NCBI RefSeq assembly: GCF_032302195.1
Contig: NZ_CP135275.1
Location: forward strand, 4,402,001 to 4,466,000
Source: Paenibacillus sp. MMS20-IR301
GTDB taxonomy: Bacteria > Bacillota > Bacilli > Paenibacillales > Paenibacillaceae
Direction of reading: 5' to 3'
Length of the DNA stretch: 64,000 nt
Position 1 is the stretch's first letter; each line of letters begins with the position of its first letter. The notes below the pieces were generated by a model. The model saw only the letters and a program-made list of their open reading frames with translations. It was not told the origin of the DNA and did no database searches. Shown here one piece after another: positions 51,668 to 60,931 of the stretch. A program made the translations under genes and the position numbers.

Positions 51668-53290
51668 ATGCCTCAGCATCAGCAGAAAGGGCAGAAGAAG
51701 ACCCGGGACCCTGTAGAGACATCCGTCCCTGCACCGCTGCCCCTGCAGCTATCCCTGGAGAATAATCTGCAGGAGATAAAGCGGCGGACCGGGAACAGCT
51801 CGGACATCGTAATCCGTACCTTCACCAATGAACCGCTAAACCCGCTCTCTCTGGCGTTTATATATGTTGACGGTCTTGTAAATGCGGATTCCGTCAACCA
51901 GACCGTACTGCAGCCTCTGATGGAGAGTGTCCCCCTGAAGAGCCAGGAACTCCCCCCTGCAGCTGCCTATGCCCTGATCAAGGACCAGATGCTGCCGGTT
52001 GGTGGCGTCAGCGAAGGAAAGACGCTCGAAGCCCTGCTGCCGCTGCTCTTCGAAGGCTACACGCTGATTCTGTTCGACGGCATTCAGACCGCGCTGGCTG
52101 CAGATACCTCCGGCTGGGAGAAGCGCAGCATCAATGAACCCACCTCACAGGGAGTCATCCGCGGACCCAAAGAAGGCTTCACGGAAAGCCTGCGCACAGG
52201 CACCTCCATGCTGCGCCGCCGGCTGAAGACGACGGATCTGCGGATTGAGGAGTACAAGATCGGCCAGCGGACGCAGACCGGGATTGCGCTTGTCTATCTG
52301 GCAGGGATCGCCAGCGAGCAGGTGCTGGCCGAAATCCGCCGCCGGCTGGACGCTATTAATACAGACAGTATTCTGGAGAGTAATTATATTGAAGAATTCA
52401 TCCAGGACGGCGGGCTGACCCCGTTCCCTACGATCCAGAATACGGAGCGCCCCGATGCGATGGCCGGCGGTATTCTGGAGGGCCAGGTCGGAATTATTAT
52501 TGACGGCACCCCTTTCGCCCTGCTGGCGCCGTCTACCTTCTTTAACTTTTTCCAGTCCAGTGAGGATTACTATCAGCGGTATGATATCTCCTCCTTTCTG
52601 CGGCTGATCCGTTACGGCGCTTTCTTCGTATCTATGCTGCTGCCTGCGCTCTATATTGCCGTGACGACCTTCCACCAGGAAATGCTGCCGACTACGCTGC
52701 TGATCAGCCTGGCTGCCCAGCGCGAAGGGGTGCCGCTGCCGGCACTTGCAGAGGCGCTGCTCATGGAGCTTACCTTCGATGTGCTGCGCGAGGCCGGGGT
52801 GCGCATGCCGCGCACCATCGGTCCGGCAATTTCCATTGTCGGAGCACTGGTGCTGGGGCAGGCCGCTGTACAGGCAGGCCTGGTCTCGGCTGCGATGGTT
52901 ATTGTCGTTTCTTTTACCGCGATCTCGAACTTCGTGATTCCGTCACTGGCTATCGCCAACTCGATCCGGCTGATCCGCTTCGTCATGATGTTCATCGCTT
53001 CCACACTCGGCTTGTTCGGTATCATGTCCTTCCTGATGGTGCTGCTGATTCATGTAGCGGGCCTTCGCTCGTTCGGAGTGCCTTACCTGTCTCCCGTAGC
53101 GCCGATGATTCCGCGTTATCTGAAGGATGTCTTCATCCGCGTTCCCCTATGGACTATGAATATGCGGCCCAAGACCGATCTCGGCAAAGAAACACGCAGA
53201 CAAGGAGCGAACCAGAAGCCACAGCCGGTTGAAACAGCATCCCAGCAGCAGGCAGACCAGCCACAGCCGCGGAAGGAGGATCCCCTTTGA
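51668..53290 (+). CDS. Spore germination receptor, A subunit (GerA/GerKA type)
   Basis: A 540-residue GerA-family protein. Hydrophilic N-terminal domain (about 1-290; NNLQEIKRRTGNSSDIVIR), then four to five membrane helices (about 300-480; LRLIRYGAFFVSMLLPALYIAVTTFHQEMLPT), and a polar Gln/Pro-rich tail. In the inner spore membrane it forms a germinant receptor with the B and C subunits. GAAAGGGGC precedes the ATG. Its stop overlaps the next start (TTGA). Confidence 0.94.
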   Translation: MPQHQQKGQKKTRDPVETSVPAPLPLQLSLENNLQEIKRRTGNSSDIVIRTFTNEPLNPLSLAFIYVDGLVNADSVNQTVLQPLMESVPLKSQELPPAAAYALIKDQMLPVGGVSEGKTLEALLPLLFEGYTLILFDGIQTALAADTSGWEKRSINEPTSQGVIRGPKEGFTESLRTGTSMLRRRLKTTDLRIEEYKIGQRTQTGIALVYLAGIASEQVLAEIRRRLDAINTDSILESNYIEEFIQDGGLTPFPTIQNTERPDAMAGGILEGQVGIIIDGTPFALLAPSTFFNFFQSSEDYYQRYDISSFLRLIRYGAFFVSMLLPALYIAVTTFHQEMLPTTLLISLAAQREGVPLPALAEALLMELTFDVLREAGVRMPRTIGPAISIVGALVLGQAAVQAGLVSAAMVIVVSFTAISNFVIPSLAIANSIRLIRFVMMFIASTLGLFGIMSFLMVLLIHVAGLRSFGVPYLSPVAPMIPRYLKDVFIRVPLWTMNMRPKTDLGKETRRQGANQKPQPVETASQQQADQPQPRKEDPL

Positions 53291-54384
53291 ACGGAAAAAT
53301 CGGCACCACCCAGGCATCCCTGCTGATTGTCAATACGATTCTGCCTACGGCTACCATCGTCCTGCCCGTCATCATCACCAATTACTCGGAGCAGGATGCA
53401 CCGCTGGCGATCTTTATGTCAACAGCAGCCGGGCTGCTTGTCGCCGCGATTGTCGGAACTGTAATCCGGAACAGTAACGGTGCTCCTTTTCTGGACTGGG
53501 TCCGGGAGAAGACCTCTCCGGTAGTAGCCGTTATTCTCGGCCTGTTCATGCTGCAGTTCTATCTGGATACAACGGCAACGATTCTGCGAGAATTCGTTAA
53601 CTTCATCAAAGATAATGTGTTAATTGACACACCGGTAACTGTATTGGTGGTGCTGATTCTGCTGATTACGATCTACATGGTCAGGCAAGGCCTGGAGTCT
53701 ATTGCCAGAGTGAACACCCTGGTCATTCTGCTGTATTTCGTCTTTCTTCCACTGTATCTGTTCGGCTTGTTCAGTGATCTCAATGTGCATTATTTACTGC
53801 CGATGTTCGATCACACCCTGGCTGAAATCACCCTGGCCAGCCTGACACCGGCCACCTGGATGAGCGAGGTGGCCGTGCTGCTGTTCCTCGCCCCTTATCT
53901 GCAGTATCCGCAGCGGGCACGGATTATCGGCTGGGCCGGTCTTATTTTCGTTTCGGTACTGATGATGTTCTCCCTGATCATAGCCTTAATGGTTTTTGGC
54001 CCGGATTTCATCAAGCTGAGCGCTTATCCGGGCTTCTCTACCGTCAGCATTATCCGCATTGGACGATTTATAGAAAAGCTGGACAGCCTCTTCATTGCTT
54101 ACTGGGTACTGTCGATTTATCTCAAAGTCTCCATCTTCCTGTTCGTCACAGTCGAGTGCTTCAAGCAGACCTTCCGGGTCAGCAGCAGCCGGCCCTTCAT
54201 CGGGGCGCTGGGTCTGCTGATTGCACTGGAATGCCTCTTCTCCTGGCAGAGCTCGGTCAAGCTCAATCTGTACAACAAGGAAGGCCGTTATCTGGTATTC
54301 CTTCTGTTCAATGTGCTTGTTCCGCTGGGAGCGGTTCTGCTGAACCGGGTCCGGAAAGCCAAGCGGAAAGGAGCGGGAACATGA
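53287..54384 (+). CDS. Spore germination receptor, B subunit (GerB type)
   Basis: A 365-residue, ten-helix permease of the endospore germination (amino acid/polyamine superfamily) group: QASLLIVNTILPTATIVLP; DTPVTVLVVLILLITIYMVRQG. It binds the germinant in the membrane. The TTG at 53287 has AAGGAGG at 7 bases and overlaps the gerA stop. It ends in an ATGA overlap with gerC. Confidence 0.93.
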   Translation: MNGKIGTTQASLLIVNTILPTATIVLPVIITNYSEQDAPLAIFMSTAAGLLVAAIVGTVIRNSNGAPFLDWVREKTSPVVAVILGLFMLQFYLDTTATILREFVNFIKDNVLIDTPVTVLVVLILLITIYMVRQGLESIARVNTLVILLYFVFLPLYLFGLFSDLNVHYLLPMFDHTLAEITLASLTPATWMSEVAVLLFLAPYLQYPQRARIIGWAGLIFVSVLMMFSLIIALMVFGPDFIKLSAYPGFSTVSIIRIGRFIEKLDSLFIAYWVLSIYLKVSIFLFVTVECFKQTFRVSSSRPFIGALGLLIALECLFSWQSSVKLNLYNKEGRYLVFLLFNVLVPLGAVLLNRVRKAKRKGAGT

Positions 54385-55622
54385 ATACAAGAATACATCT
54401 GCGGCAAGTGTTCTGCCTTGCACTTTGCCTTCCGCTGCTGTCCGCGCTGCTCTCCGGCTGCTGGGATGACCGTGAGCTGAATGAGCTCGGAATCACCTCC
54501 GGTTCAGCGTATGACTGGGAGAATAACCAATGGAAGGCTACCTATCAGGTCATAAACCCTTCATCCGGGGCAAGCGGAATGGGCGGCAGCGGGGGCGGCA
54601 GTACCAGTTCTCCGCCATTCCTCACTTTTACGGTAAAAGGGAATACCATTATGGAAGCAATAGAACGGACCAATCTGACCAGTACCCGCGAAATGTTCTT
54701 CTCCCACTCCCGGATTACCGTTATCGGAGAAAGCTTAGCTAAGCATGGCATTAACCAGCTGCTTGATATGTTCCTGCGCAAGCAGGACGCCCGGGAGACG
54801 GTCTATGTATTTATCGCAAAGGGTGATGCCGGAGATATTCTGGATCAGCTGATGCAAATGACCAAGAATCAAGGCGCCGGGATTCAGCTGATGATCGAGC
54901 AGGAGTCTAGGCTGCTCTCCTACTATCCCGGAACACGCCTGTTTGAGCTGGCTATGGCTCTGTCCTCTGAATCCGGTGCAGCTACCCTGCCGGAGATTCT
55001 GCTGACCGGACCTGAGATTATGGATGAGACCAGCGAGACCGGCATTACCGATCTCCCTTCCCGGCTGGCTCTGGGCAGGCTGGGCGTAATCAAGGGAGAG
55101 AAGTTTGCCGGCTGGCTGAACCAGAGGCAGGCGTTCGGGTTATCTTTTCTGACAGACAACATCAAGACGGCTACAATCGCCTTCGCTTCCCGGCCGCAGA
55201 CCAGCGATAAGCTGGATGCTTCATTTGTTCTCCAGAACTCAACCACGACCGTACGCCCGGTCTGGACCAAGGATCATTACATTATGGATGTGGATATCAA
55301 GGGCAGCGGGATTCTGTCAGAGCTCGGCAGTGTCATGGATCTCAATGACCGCGCTGCCATTACCGAAATGGAGGACTCACTTGAGCAGCAGGTGCTGGAG
55401 CTGGTAAATGCCTCATGGTCAGAGGTCAAAAAGCTGGGGGCTGACGTTACGGGCTTTGCCGTGAGAATTCACCGCAGTGACCGCAAGCGCTGGAAGCAGA
55501 TAGAGAAGGAGAAGAGCTGGGAGAGTGTCTTCCAGGAGATAGAAATCCGGCCGCATGTCTCGTTCCAGATTGAGCGGACCGGCCTCAGCAACAAATCATT
55601 CAAGTCCGTCCAGCAGGAGTAA
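54381..55622 (+). CDS. Spore germination receptor, C subunit lipoprotein (GerC type)
   Basis: A 413-residue lipoprotein. Lipobox LLSGC (Cys27) followed by WDDRELNELG, the hallmark GerC start. Three GerC domains follow (THREMFFSHSRITVIGE-type stretch; HVSFQIERTGL near the end). The ATG at 54381 overlaps gerB by four bases and has GGAGCGGG upstream. It is attached to the outer face of the inner spore membrane as part of the receptor. Confidence 0.93.
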   Translation: MNTRIHLRQVFCLALCLPLLSALLSGCWDDRELNELGITSGSAYDWENNQWKATYQVINPSSGASGMGGSGGGSTSSPPFLTFTVKGNTIMEAIERTNLTSTREMFFSHSRITVIGESLAKHGINQLLDMFLRKQDARETVYVFIAKGDAGDILDQLMQMTKNQGAGIQLMIEQESRLLSYYPGTRLFELAMALSSESGAATLPEILLTGPEIMDETSETGITDLPSRLALGRLGVIKGEKFAGWLNQRQAFGLSFLTDNIKTATIAFASRPQTSDKLDASFVLQNSTTTVRPVWTKDHYIMDVDIKGSGILSELGSVMDLNDRAAITEMEDSLEQQVLELVNASWSEVKKLGADVTGFAVRIHRSDRKRWKQIEKEKSWESVFQEIEIRPHVSFQIERTGLSNKSFKSVQQE

Positions 55623-55634
55623 AGGAGCTTGCCC

Positions 55635-55868
55635 ATGAAGATCGCTGTCACTCTTGCGCTCTACGTTCTTGCTTACTTATGGGGCTGGACGAAGCTGCGC
55701 GGCCAAGGCCGCCAGCTGCACCGGCTGTGGTACGGGTGTATTCTGGCCTACTGCGCATATATCAACATTTGCGGGATTACAAGAACGCCGCATATTTCCC
55801 TTAGCATCTTGTACACGGCATATTTCCAGCCTGCAGGCAGAGCTATCATCAATTGGTTAGGAGGCTGA
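55635..55868 (+). CDS. Small membrane protein of the ger operon (GerD-like position, unknown)
   Basis: A 77-residue protein with two hydrophobic stretches (about 1-17 and 33-52) and a basic loop (KLRGQGRQLHRLW). The ATG at 55635 has AAAGGAG 7 bases upstream, 12 bases after gerC. Small extra subunits (D subunits) of about this size with two helices are known in some Bacillus ger operons and modulate the receptor; this fits that description by size and place. Confidence 0.7.
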   Translation: MKIAVTLALYVLAYLWGWTKLRGQGRQLHRLWYGCILAYCAYINICGITRTPHISLSILYTAYFQPAGRAIINWLGG

Positions 55869-55877
55869 TTACAGATC

Positions 55878-56975
55878 ATGCCCAACAAAGAACAGGTGTC
55901 GTCTCTGCAAATCGCATTCATGATAATGCTGTTTGAAATCGGCAGCACCCCGCTGTTCCTGCTCGGCGGCAAAGCGAAGCAGGATTCCTGGCTGGCGATG
56001 TGTACAGGCTCAGCTGCGGGCTTCCTCCTGCTCCTTCTTCTGATGTGGATTCAGCACCGCTGCCCGGACAAGGACCTGATGGGGATGCTGATCTTCCATT
56101 TCGGCAAAATCGCCGGCACCTCCATAGGAGGAGTCTATGTTATTTATTTCGCTTATCAGTCTATGCGCAATGTCCGGGACCTCGGCGAGCTTACAGCCAT
56201 GACGCTGCTTCCCAAAACCCCGATGTTCGTCACGATGCTGGTCTTCATTCTGCTGGCCCTTTATGCGATCTGGAAGGGAGCCGAGGTCGTCTTCCGCCTG
56301 CCGGAGGTATTACTGCCGGTGATGCTCTTCTTCTATTTCGTGCTTGTTCTGCTGCTTGGAATTATGGGCTCGATTGATTTCCGGCACCTTGCGCCGGTGA
56401 TGGGGGACGGGCTGATGCCTGTTATCAAGGCAGCGCTGCCGGATATCGTCTCTTTTCCCTTCGGCCAGATGATTGTTTTTCTGATGCTGTGGTCCTTATG
56501 GGAGAAGCCCGGTGTGCCTGTAAAATATACAGTGAACGCCTATCTGCTGATCAGCCTGTTCCTGATCTTCATGAATGCCCTTAATGTGGCGGTGCTCGGC
56601 CCGACGATTGCCGGCATCAGCCAGCTGCCTTTTCTCAAAACTGTCCGGACGCTGTCGAACCTTAAATTCGTGGAACGGCTCGATATTCTGGTGACGGTCC
56701 AGCTCTTTCTGGGGCTGCTGGTCAAAATGATGCTCTTCTTCTTCTGTTCGGTAAAAGCAGTAAGTGAGCTGACCGGCAAACCGGCCAGATGGTGGGTCTT
56801 TCCGGTAGGCGCAGTCATCTTCAGCGCTTCGTTTCTGGAGCGGGATTATACACAGCATATTGCCGTCGGCCTGGGGCCGAGCCTTAAGCTTGATCCGCTG
56901 TTCCAGGTCGCAATTCCGCTGCTGCTGACGCTCTCCATTCTGATACGCAGCCGGTTCAAACGCCCTTCCTCCTGA
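55878..56975 (+). CDS. Second GerB-type germination permease
   Basis: A 365-residue, ten-helix protein of the same family as the B subunit (QIAFMIMLFEIGSTPLFLLGG; WKGAEVVFRLPEVLLP) but clearly diverged from it. It starts 9 bases after the small gene with GGAGG upstream. Two B subunits in one ger operon suggest alternative receptor partners and a wider germinant range. Confidence 0.9.
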   Translation: MPNKEQVSSLQIAFMIMLFEIGSTPLFLLGGKAKQDSWLAMCTGSAAGFLLLLLLMWIQHRCPDKDLMGMLIFHFGKIAGTSIGGVYVIYFAYQSMRNVRDLGELTAMTLLPKTPMFVTMLVFILLALYAIWKGAEVVFRLPEVLLPVMLFFYFVLVLLLGIMGSIDFRHLAPVMGDGLMPVIKAALPDIVSFPFGQMIVFLMLWSLWEKPGVPVKYTVNAYLLISLFLIFMNALNVAVLGPTIAGISQLPFLKTVRTLSNLKFVERLDILVTVQLFLGLLVKMMLFFFCSVKAVSELTGKPARWWVFPVGAVIFSASFLERDYTQHIAVGLGPSLKLDPLFQVAIPLLLTLSILIRSRFKRPSS

Positions 56976-56988
56976 TCTGGAATCAAAT

Positions 56989-57010
56989 GTTTCTTAAGGG
57001 AAACTTTTTT
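56989..57010 (+). terminator. Terminator of the ger operon
   Basis: GTTTC-TTAAGG-GAAAC hairpin followed by T6. Confidence 0.65.
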
Positions 57011-57011
57011 G

Positions 57012-57040
57012 TTGCAGGGACAAATTGATTTACGTATACT
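57012..57040 (+). promoter_or_regulatory. Sigma-A-like promoter of the feo operon
   Basis: TTGCAG (57012-57017), 17-base spacer, TATACT (57035-57040). No Fur box was recognised nearby. Confidence 0.55.
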
Positions 57041-57104
57041 AATATTGTGGTAAGGAGCAATATTCTGAGCCCAGTGCACATTTGACCCGAAAGAAGGAGA
57101 TCCT

Positions 57105-57359
57105 ATGGCCGGAGGCATTATTCCATTATCCGAAGCTGTGAACGGCAGCACGCTGCGCATCTGCAGCATTGAAGTTCAGGGTGTACTGCGGAGAAGATTA
57201 CTCGATCTCGGATTTGTAGCCGGAAATGCGGTGGAAGTGCTGCGGCGCAGTCCGCTTGGAGATCCGGCAGCATTTCGGGTAAGCAATACAACAATCGCCC
57301 TGCGCCGGGAAGAGAGTTCATTAATCTATGGAGAATTAATCGGAGGCGATGAAGGATGA
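57105..57359 (+). CDS. feoA: Ferrous iron transport protein A
   Basis: An 84-residue SH3-like FeoA protein (IPLSEAVNGSTLRIC; LRRRLLDLGFVAGNAVEVLRRSPLGDP; AFRVSNTTIALRREE). It assists the FeoB channel on the cytoplasmic face. GAAGGAG precedes the ATG and it overlaps feoB by four bases (ATGA). Confidence 0.93.
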   Translation: MAGGIIPLSEAVNGSTLRICSIEVQGVLRRRLLDLGFVAGNAVEVLRRSPLGDPAAFRVSNTTIALRREESSLIYGELIGGDEG

Positions 57360-58087
57360 GCCAATATACTGTCGCCTTCGCAGGCAACCCCAACACTGGA
57401 AAAAGCACGCTGTTCAACCTGCTCACCGGCATGCGCCAGCATACCGGCAACTGGGCAGGCAAAACTGTAGTCACCGCTGAAGGCAAATTCACCCACAAGG
57501 ATCACACTTACCTGGCCGTCGATCTGCCCGGTACCTACTCACTCTATTCCAATTCTGCCGATGAAGAGGCTGCGCGGGATTATATTATTTTTGAGCAGCC
57601 GGATGTTACGCTTGTAGTTCTGGATGCCACTTCACTGGAACGTAATCTCAATCTTGCCCTGCAGGTGCTGGAGATTACCGGGCGGGCTGTAGTCTGCATT
57701 AATCTGATTGATGAAGCCCGGCGGCTTGGAATTGATATTAATCTAAAGAAGATATCTAAGCGTCTCGGTGTACCGGTTACAGCGATCTCCGCCCGTAATC
57801 ACATCGGCATTACAGAACTGCTGGATCAGGTGGAGCGTGTGGCTACCCGCGGATTCACGGCAGCACCGCTGAAGATTACTTATAACGAATCGATTGAGCA
57901 AGGTATAGCAGAGCTGCTCCCTGCGGTTGAGCAGACCGTCGGATCAATGTATCCCGCACGCTGGATCGCCCTGCGCCTGCTGGACGGTGATCACAGCCTG
58001 CTCAGCTCCATTAAAGCCCATATGGCCCGCAAGGATATTCCCGTAAATAAGGAGGTTGCCCATCATGGAATCACCGCATGCCATTAA
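57356..58087 (+). CDS. feoB: FeoB GTPase subunit (N-terminal half as separate protein)
   Basis: A 243-residue G protein: G1 GNPNTGKST (10-18), G3 DLPGTYS, G4 NLID and G5 SAR, then the helical GDI-like domain to about residue 240. It ends where single-chain FeoB would enter the membrane. GTP hydrolysis gates the channel encoded by the next gene. The next gene has its own AAGGAGG site inside this frame, so the split is genuine and not a sequencing frameshift. Confidence 0.9.
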   Translation: MSQYTVAFAGNPNTGKSTLFNLLTGMRQHTGNWAGKTVVTAEGKFTHKDHTYLAVDLPGTYSLYSNSADEEAARDYIIFEQPDVTLVVLDATSLERNLNLALQVLEITGRAVVCINLIDEARRLGIDINLKKISKRLGVPVTAISARNHIGITELLDQVERVATRGFTAAPLKITYNESIEQGIAELLPAVEQTVGSMYPARWIALRLLDGDHSLLSSIKAHMARKDIPVNKEVAHHGITACH

Positions 58088-59474
58088 GGGCCATGATGCT
58101 ATGGATTCTCTGCTTACAGCCGCGAAGAATCTGGCCGACAAAGGCTCCATCCGCGATGAGATTGTCAGCGGAATTTATGGTGTATCCGCGAGCATCTGCA
58201 GCGATGCCGTTACTTATCAAGATAAGAAAAAGCTGGACAGCACTTTTAAGCTGGATAATATCGTTACCTCTAAGCTTTGGGGTTTTCCCATCATGCTCGC
58301 CGGTCTTGGCCTCGTCTTCTGGATAACGATTGCCGGAGCCAATTACCCTTCAAGCTGGCTGGCCTCGCTGTTCGGCTGGATTGAAGGCTATCTGACCGCC
58401 GGCTTCGAAGCCGTTCACGCTCCGGCCTGGCTGCATGGCGTGCTGGTGCTTGGCCTGTACCGCGGAACCTCATGGGTCATTAGTGTCATGCTGCCGCCGA
58501 TGATGATTTTCTTCCCGGTGTTCGCGCTGCTGGAGAATTTCGGATATCTGCCCCGGGTGGCTTTTAATATGGACCGCTTGTTCAAGAAATCCGGCGGACA
58601 CGGCAAACAAGCCCTGACGATGTCGATGGGCTTCGGCTGCAACGCTGCAGCCATTCTCTCTACCCGCATTATCGAATCGCCCCGCGAACGGATGCTGGCG
58701 ATTCTGACCAATAACTTCGTTCCTTGCAACGGCCGCTGGCCGACTCTTATTCTGCTCTCATCCATGTTTATGGTCGGTGCTGCCACTACCGGAATGCTCC
58801 GCACCTTCTCCACCGCCCTGGTGCTGATGGGCATCGTGCTTGTCGGTATTACGGTTACACTGACTGTATCCTGGGTGATGTCGAAGACAGCGCTGCGCGG
58901 TGTGCCCACCCACTATACACTGGAGCTTCCGCCTTACCGCCGTCCGCAAATCTGGAAGACTATCGTCCGGTCCTCCAAAGAGAAGTCCCTGAATGTGCTG
59001 ACGCGTGCCATCATCGTCGCTGCACCAGCCGGCATCCTTACCTGGATTCTCGGCAATGTCATGGTCGGCGGAGAGAGTGTACTGAATCATATGGCCGCCT
59101 TCTTCGATCCCTTCGCCCAGCTGCTCGGCATGGACGGCTTCATTATTATGGCCTTCATCCTCGGGCTGCCGGCCAATGAAATCGTGCTGCCGATTCTGCT
59201 CATGGGCTATATGTCCTCAGGGGCCATGGTGGATATTGAAGGCCTCGGGAGCATCAAGGACATCTTCCTGAGCCACGGCTGGACCTGGCTGACTGCGCTG
59301 AATATGATGCTGTTCTCCCTGCTTCACTATCCTTGCGGCACCACACTGGTGAATATCTACAAGGAGACCAAAAGCATGAAGTGGGCAGTGCTCTCGGCCG
59401 TCATTCCGCTCGGCATCGCCATCGCCGTCACCTTCGCAGTGGCCTCGGCCGCCCGGCTGTTCGGCTGGGTGTGA
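58065..59474 (+). CDS. feoB: FeoB membrane channel subunit (C-terminal half)
   Basis: A 469-residue integral membrane protein with two Gate domains and about eight helices. Landmarks of the FeoB pore: GFGCNAAAILSTR, NNFVPCNGRWPTL (Cys of the first Gate), and GLPANEIVLPILLMGY plus YPCGTTLVNIYKETKS in the second Gate. The ATG at 58065 has AAGGAGG (58049-58055); a TTG at 58056 is less likely. It overlaps the GTPase gene by 23 bases. Together they import Fe(II). Confidence 0.9.
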   Translation: MESPHAIKGHDAMDSLLTAAKNLADKGSIRDEIVSGIYGVSASICSDAVTYQDKKKLDSTFKLDNIVTSKLWGFPIMLAGLGLVFWITIAGANYPSSWLASLFGWIEGYLTAGFEAVHAPAWLHGVLVLGLYRGTSWVISVMLPPMMIFFPVFALLENFGYLPRVAFNMDRLFKKSGGHGKQALTMSMGFGCNAAAILSTRIIESPRERMLAILTNNFVPCNGRWPTLILLSSMFMVGAATTGMLRTFSTALVLMGIVLVGITVTLTVSWVMSKTALRGVPTHYTLELPPYRRPQIWKTIVRSSKEKSLNVLTRAIIVAAPAGILTWILGNVMVGGESVLNHMAAFFDPFAQLLGMDGFIIMAFILGLPANEIVLPILLMGYMSSGAMVDIEGLGSIKDIFLSHGWTWLTALNMMLFSLLHYPCGTTLVNIYKETKSMKWAVLSAVIPLGIAIAVTFAVASAARLFGWV

Positions 59475-59484
59475 CGGGAATATT

Positions 59485-59508
59485 TCACCCGGCTGCCCGG
59501 CCGGGTGA
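59485..59508. terminator. Hairpin between feo and lan genes
   Basis: TCACCCGG (59485-59492) pairs with CCGGGTGA (59501-59508) between convergent operons. No T-run. Confidence 0.4.
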
Positions 59509-59554
59509 TGGCTATGCCACGAGATAGGCAAAGTTTATAATCGTGAGTTCAGTT

Positions 59555-60931
59555 TCATTGCAGCATAAGAGCAAGGTCCCACTCCGGATTCTGCTCGCCA
59601 AGCAAAGAAGCCAGCACTAGAGCAACACCTGAGGCCCCGGTTAGAAATCCGGCTTCATCTACTCTAGTAAGAGTACCTTCACGCAAGCTATCATCATAGT
59701 ACCCGAATAGTGATTCGGGTTCATATAAATACAATAATTCTTCAAGATGCTTGTCACGGAGAGTGAGCAGGCTATTGTCGCCAGTCTCTGAATACATTCT
59801 TTGAAGCAGATGTATCAAACCGCTGGATCCGTGACATAAGATTCCCAAGTTGGATTTCACACTTACTGGTTCGCGATTTGCAATCGTAGAGTAGGCCCGC
59901 TTACCTGTCTCTAACCATTTATCATTATTAAGCGCTTTGCCGGCCAGCCATAAGGACCTGGCAATACCCGGGGCACCATAACACCATGAATCCCGGTTAT
60001 CAATTCCGACGGACGGCAAATCCTCCTTGACCCATTCTTCAAAGGAAACACGGCCCGGAAACACTATTCCGTTCTCATCCTGAATAGCACACTTACACAG
60101 AAACTCTGCTAACTTATAGATGTCAGCTGTGACAGCATCATTCATTATGCCCTTTGAATACGAAATACTGAGAAAAGCCAGAGGACCGCTTACCCCATGG
60201 GATAGTCCTAAATTAAAATTCCCATTCGGATAACGGCTTGACTCTTCTGCAAGAAACTGGTTCTCAGATGATACATGCCAAGCAGGAACGGTATATCCGT
60301 TAATATGTTTTTCCCCACAGTATAAATGAAATAACTCAACAATACTTTCCAGGGCACTTCTCATTAGAGGGCGTTCACTGAATAATAAGGCGACACGGCC
60401 TATACCGGACAGCCCCTGAATCACATCATAATCACCCATTCTTACCACCCCGGCTTTCCAGTGGACCCGTATCTCCGACAAAACATAGGGAATTCTTTCC
60501 TCAAACAAATCAGCAAGATTATTAATCATGCCAGAGTACCGTGTACGTCCCCGTGACAAAGCCTGCACAGCCAGCAGCACACCAGCTAATCCATTAAACA
60601 GAGACAGATTATATACCCCTTCCGCCTCAATTGTCTGCCGGACCAGCCCGAGATATTGATGACCCACAAGATCCCAGCCTCCATCCGGATACAGCTGATC
60701 AAGCTGCCCCATCAATAAGCATATGCCTGGAAAGCCACTTGCCAAGCTGAGGTCTCTCCAGCGTTCGTAGCTTATTCCATCCAGTTCTTCTGCAGGAACT
60801 TGTTGCATGAGTGCCCGTACCTTCTCCGGCTCTTTATACCGCTCGGCAATTTCCAGAAGAACCTGCAACGCTCGTTCGCGCAGAGGCCCCGTAATCGGCC
60901 GCCATATTGTTTTATCGAGTTCCTTATCCAT
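59555..60931 (-). CDS. Lanthionine synthetase C-like cyclase (LanC)
   Basis: A 458-residue LanC-family protein. Zinc ligands Cys317 (SWCYGAPG) and Cys366-His367 (LCHGSSGL), and catalytic His245 (GLSHGVSGPLAFLS), follow the spacing of NisC. It forms thioether rings by adding cysteine thiols to dehydrated residues. The ATG at 60931 overlaps the end of the transporter gene; an upstream frame to 60991 is open but has no ribosome site. Last gene seen in the lan operon. Confidence 0.9.
   Translation of the reverse strand: MDKELDKTIWRPITGPLRERALQVLLEIAERYKEPEKVRALMQQVPAEELDGISYERWRDLSLASGFPGICLLMGQLDQLYPDGGWDLVGHQYLGLVRQTIEAEGVYNLSLFNGLAGVLLAVQALSRGRTRYSGMINNLADLFEERIPYVLSEIRVHWKAGVVRMGDYDVIQGLSGIGRVALLFSERPLMRSALESIVELFHLYCGEKHINGYTVPAWHVSSENQFLAEESSRYPNGNFNLGLSHGVSGPLAFLSISYSKGIMNDAVTADIYKLAEFLCKCAIQDENGIVFPGRVSFEEWVKEDLPSVGIDNRDSWCYGAPGIARSLWLAGKALNNDKWLETGKRAYSTIANREPVSVKSNLGILCHGSSGLIHLLQRMYSETGDNSLLTLRDKHLEELLYLYEPESLFGYYDDSLREGTLTRVDEAGFLTGASGVALVLASLLGEQNPEWDLALMLQ

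Noticed and set aside
57000..57104. Fur box upstream of feoA
   Set aside because: No match to the GATAAT-type palindrome was found, unlike the clear boxes at 23371 and 24566.
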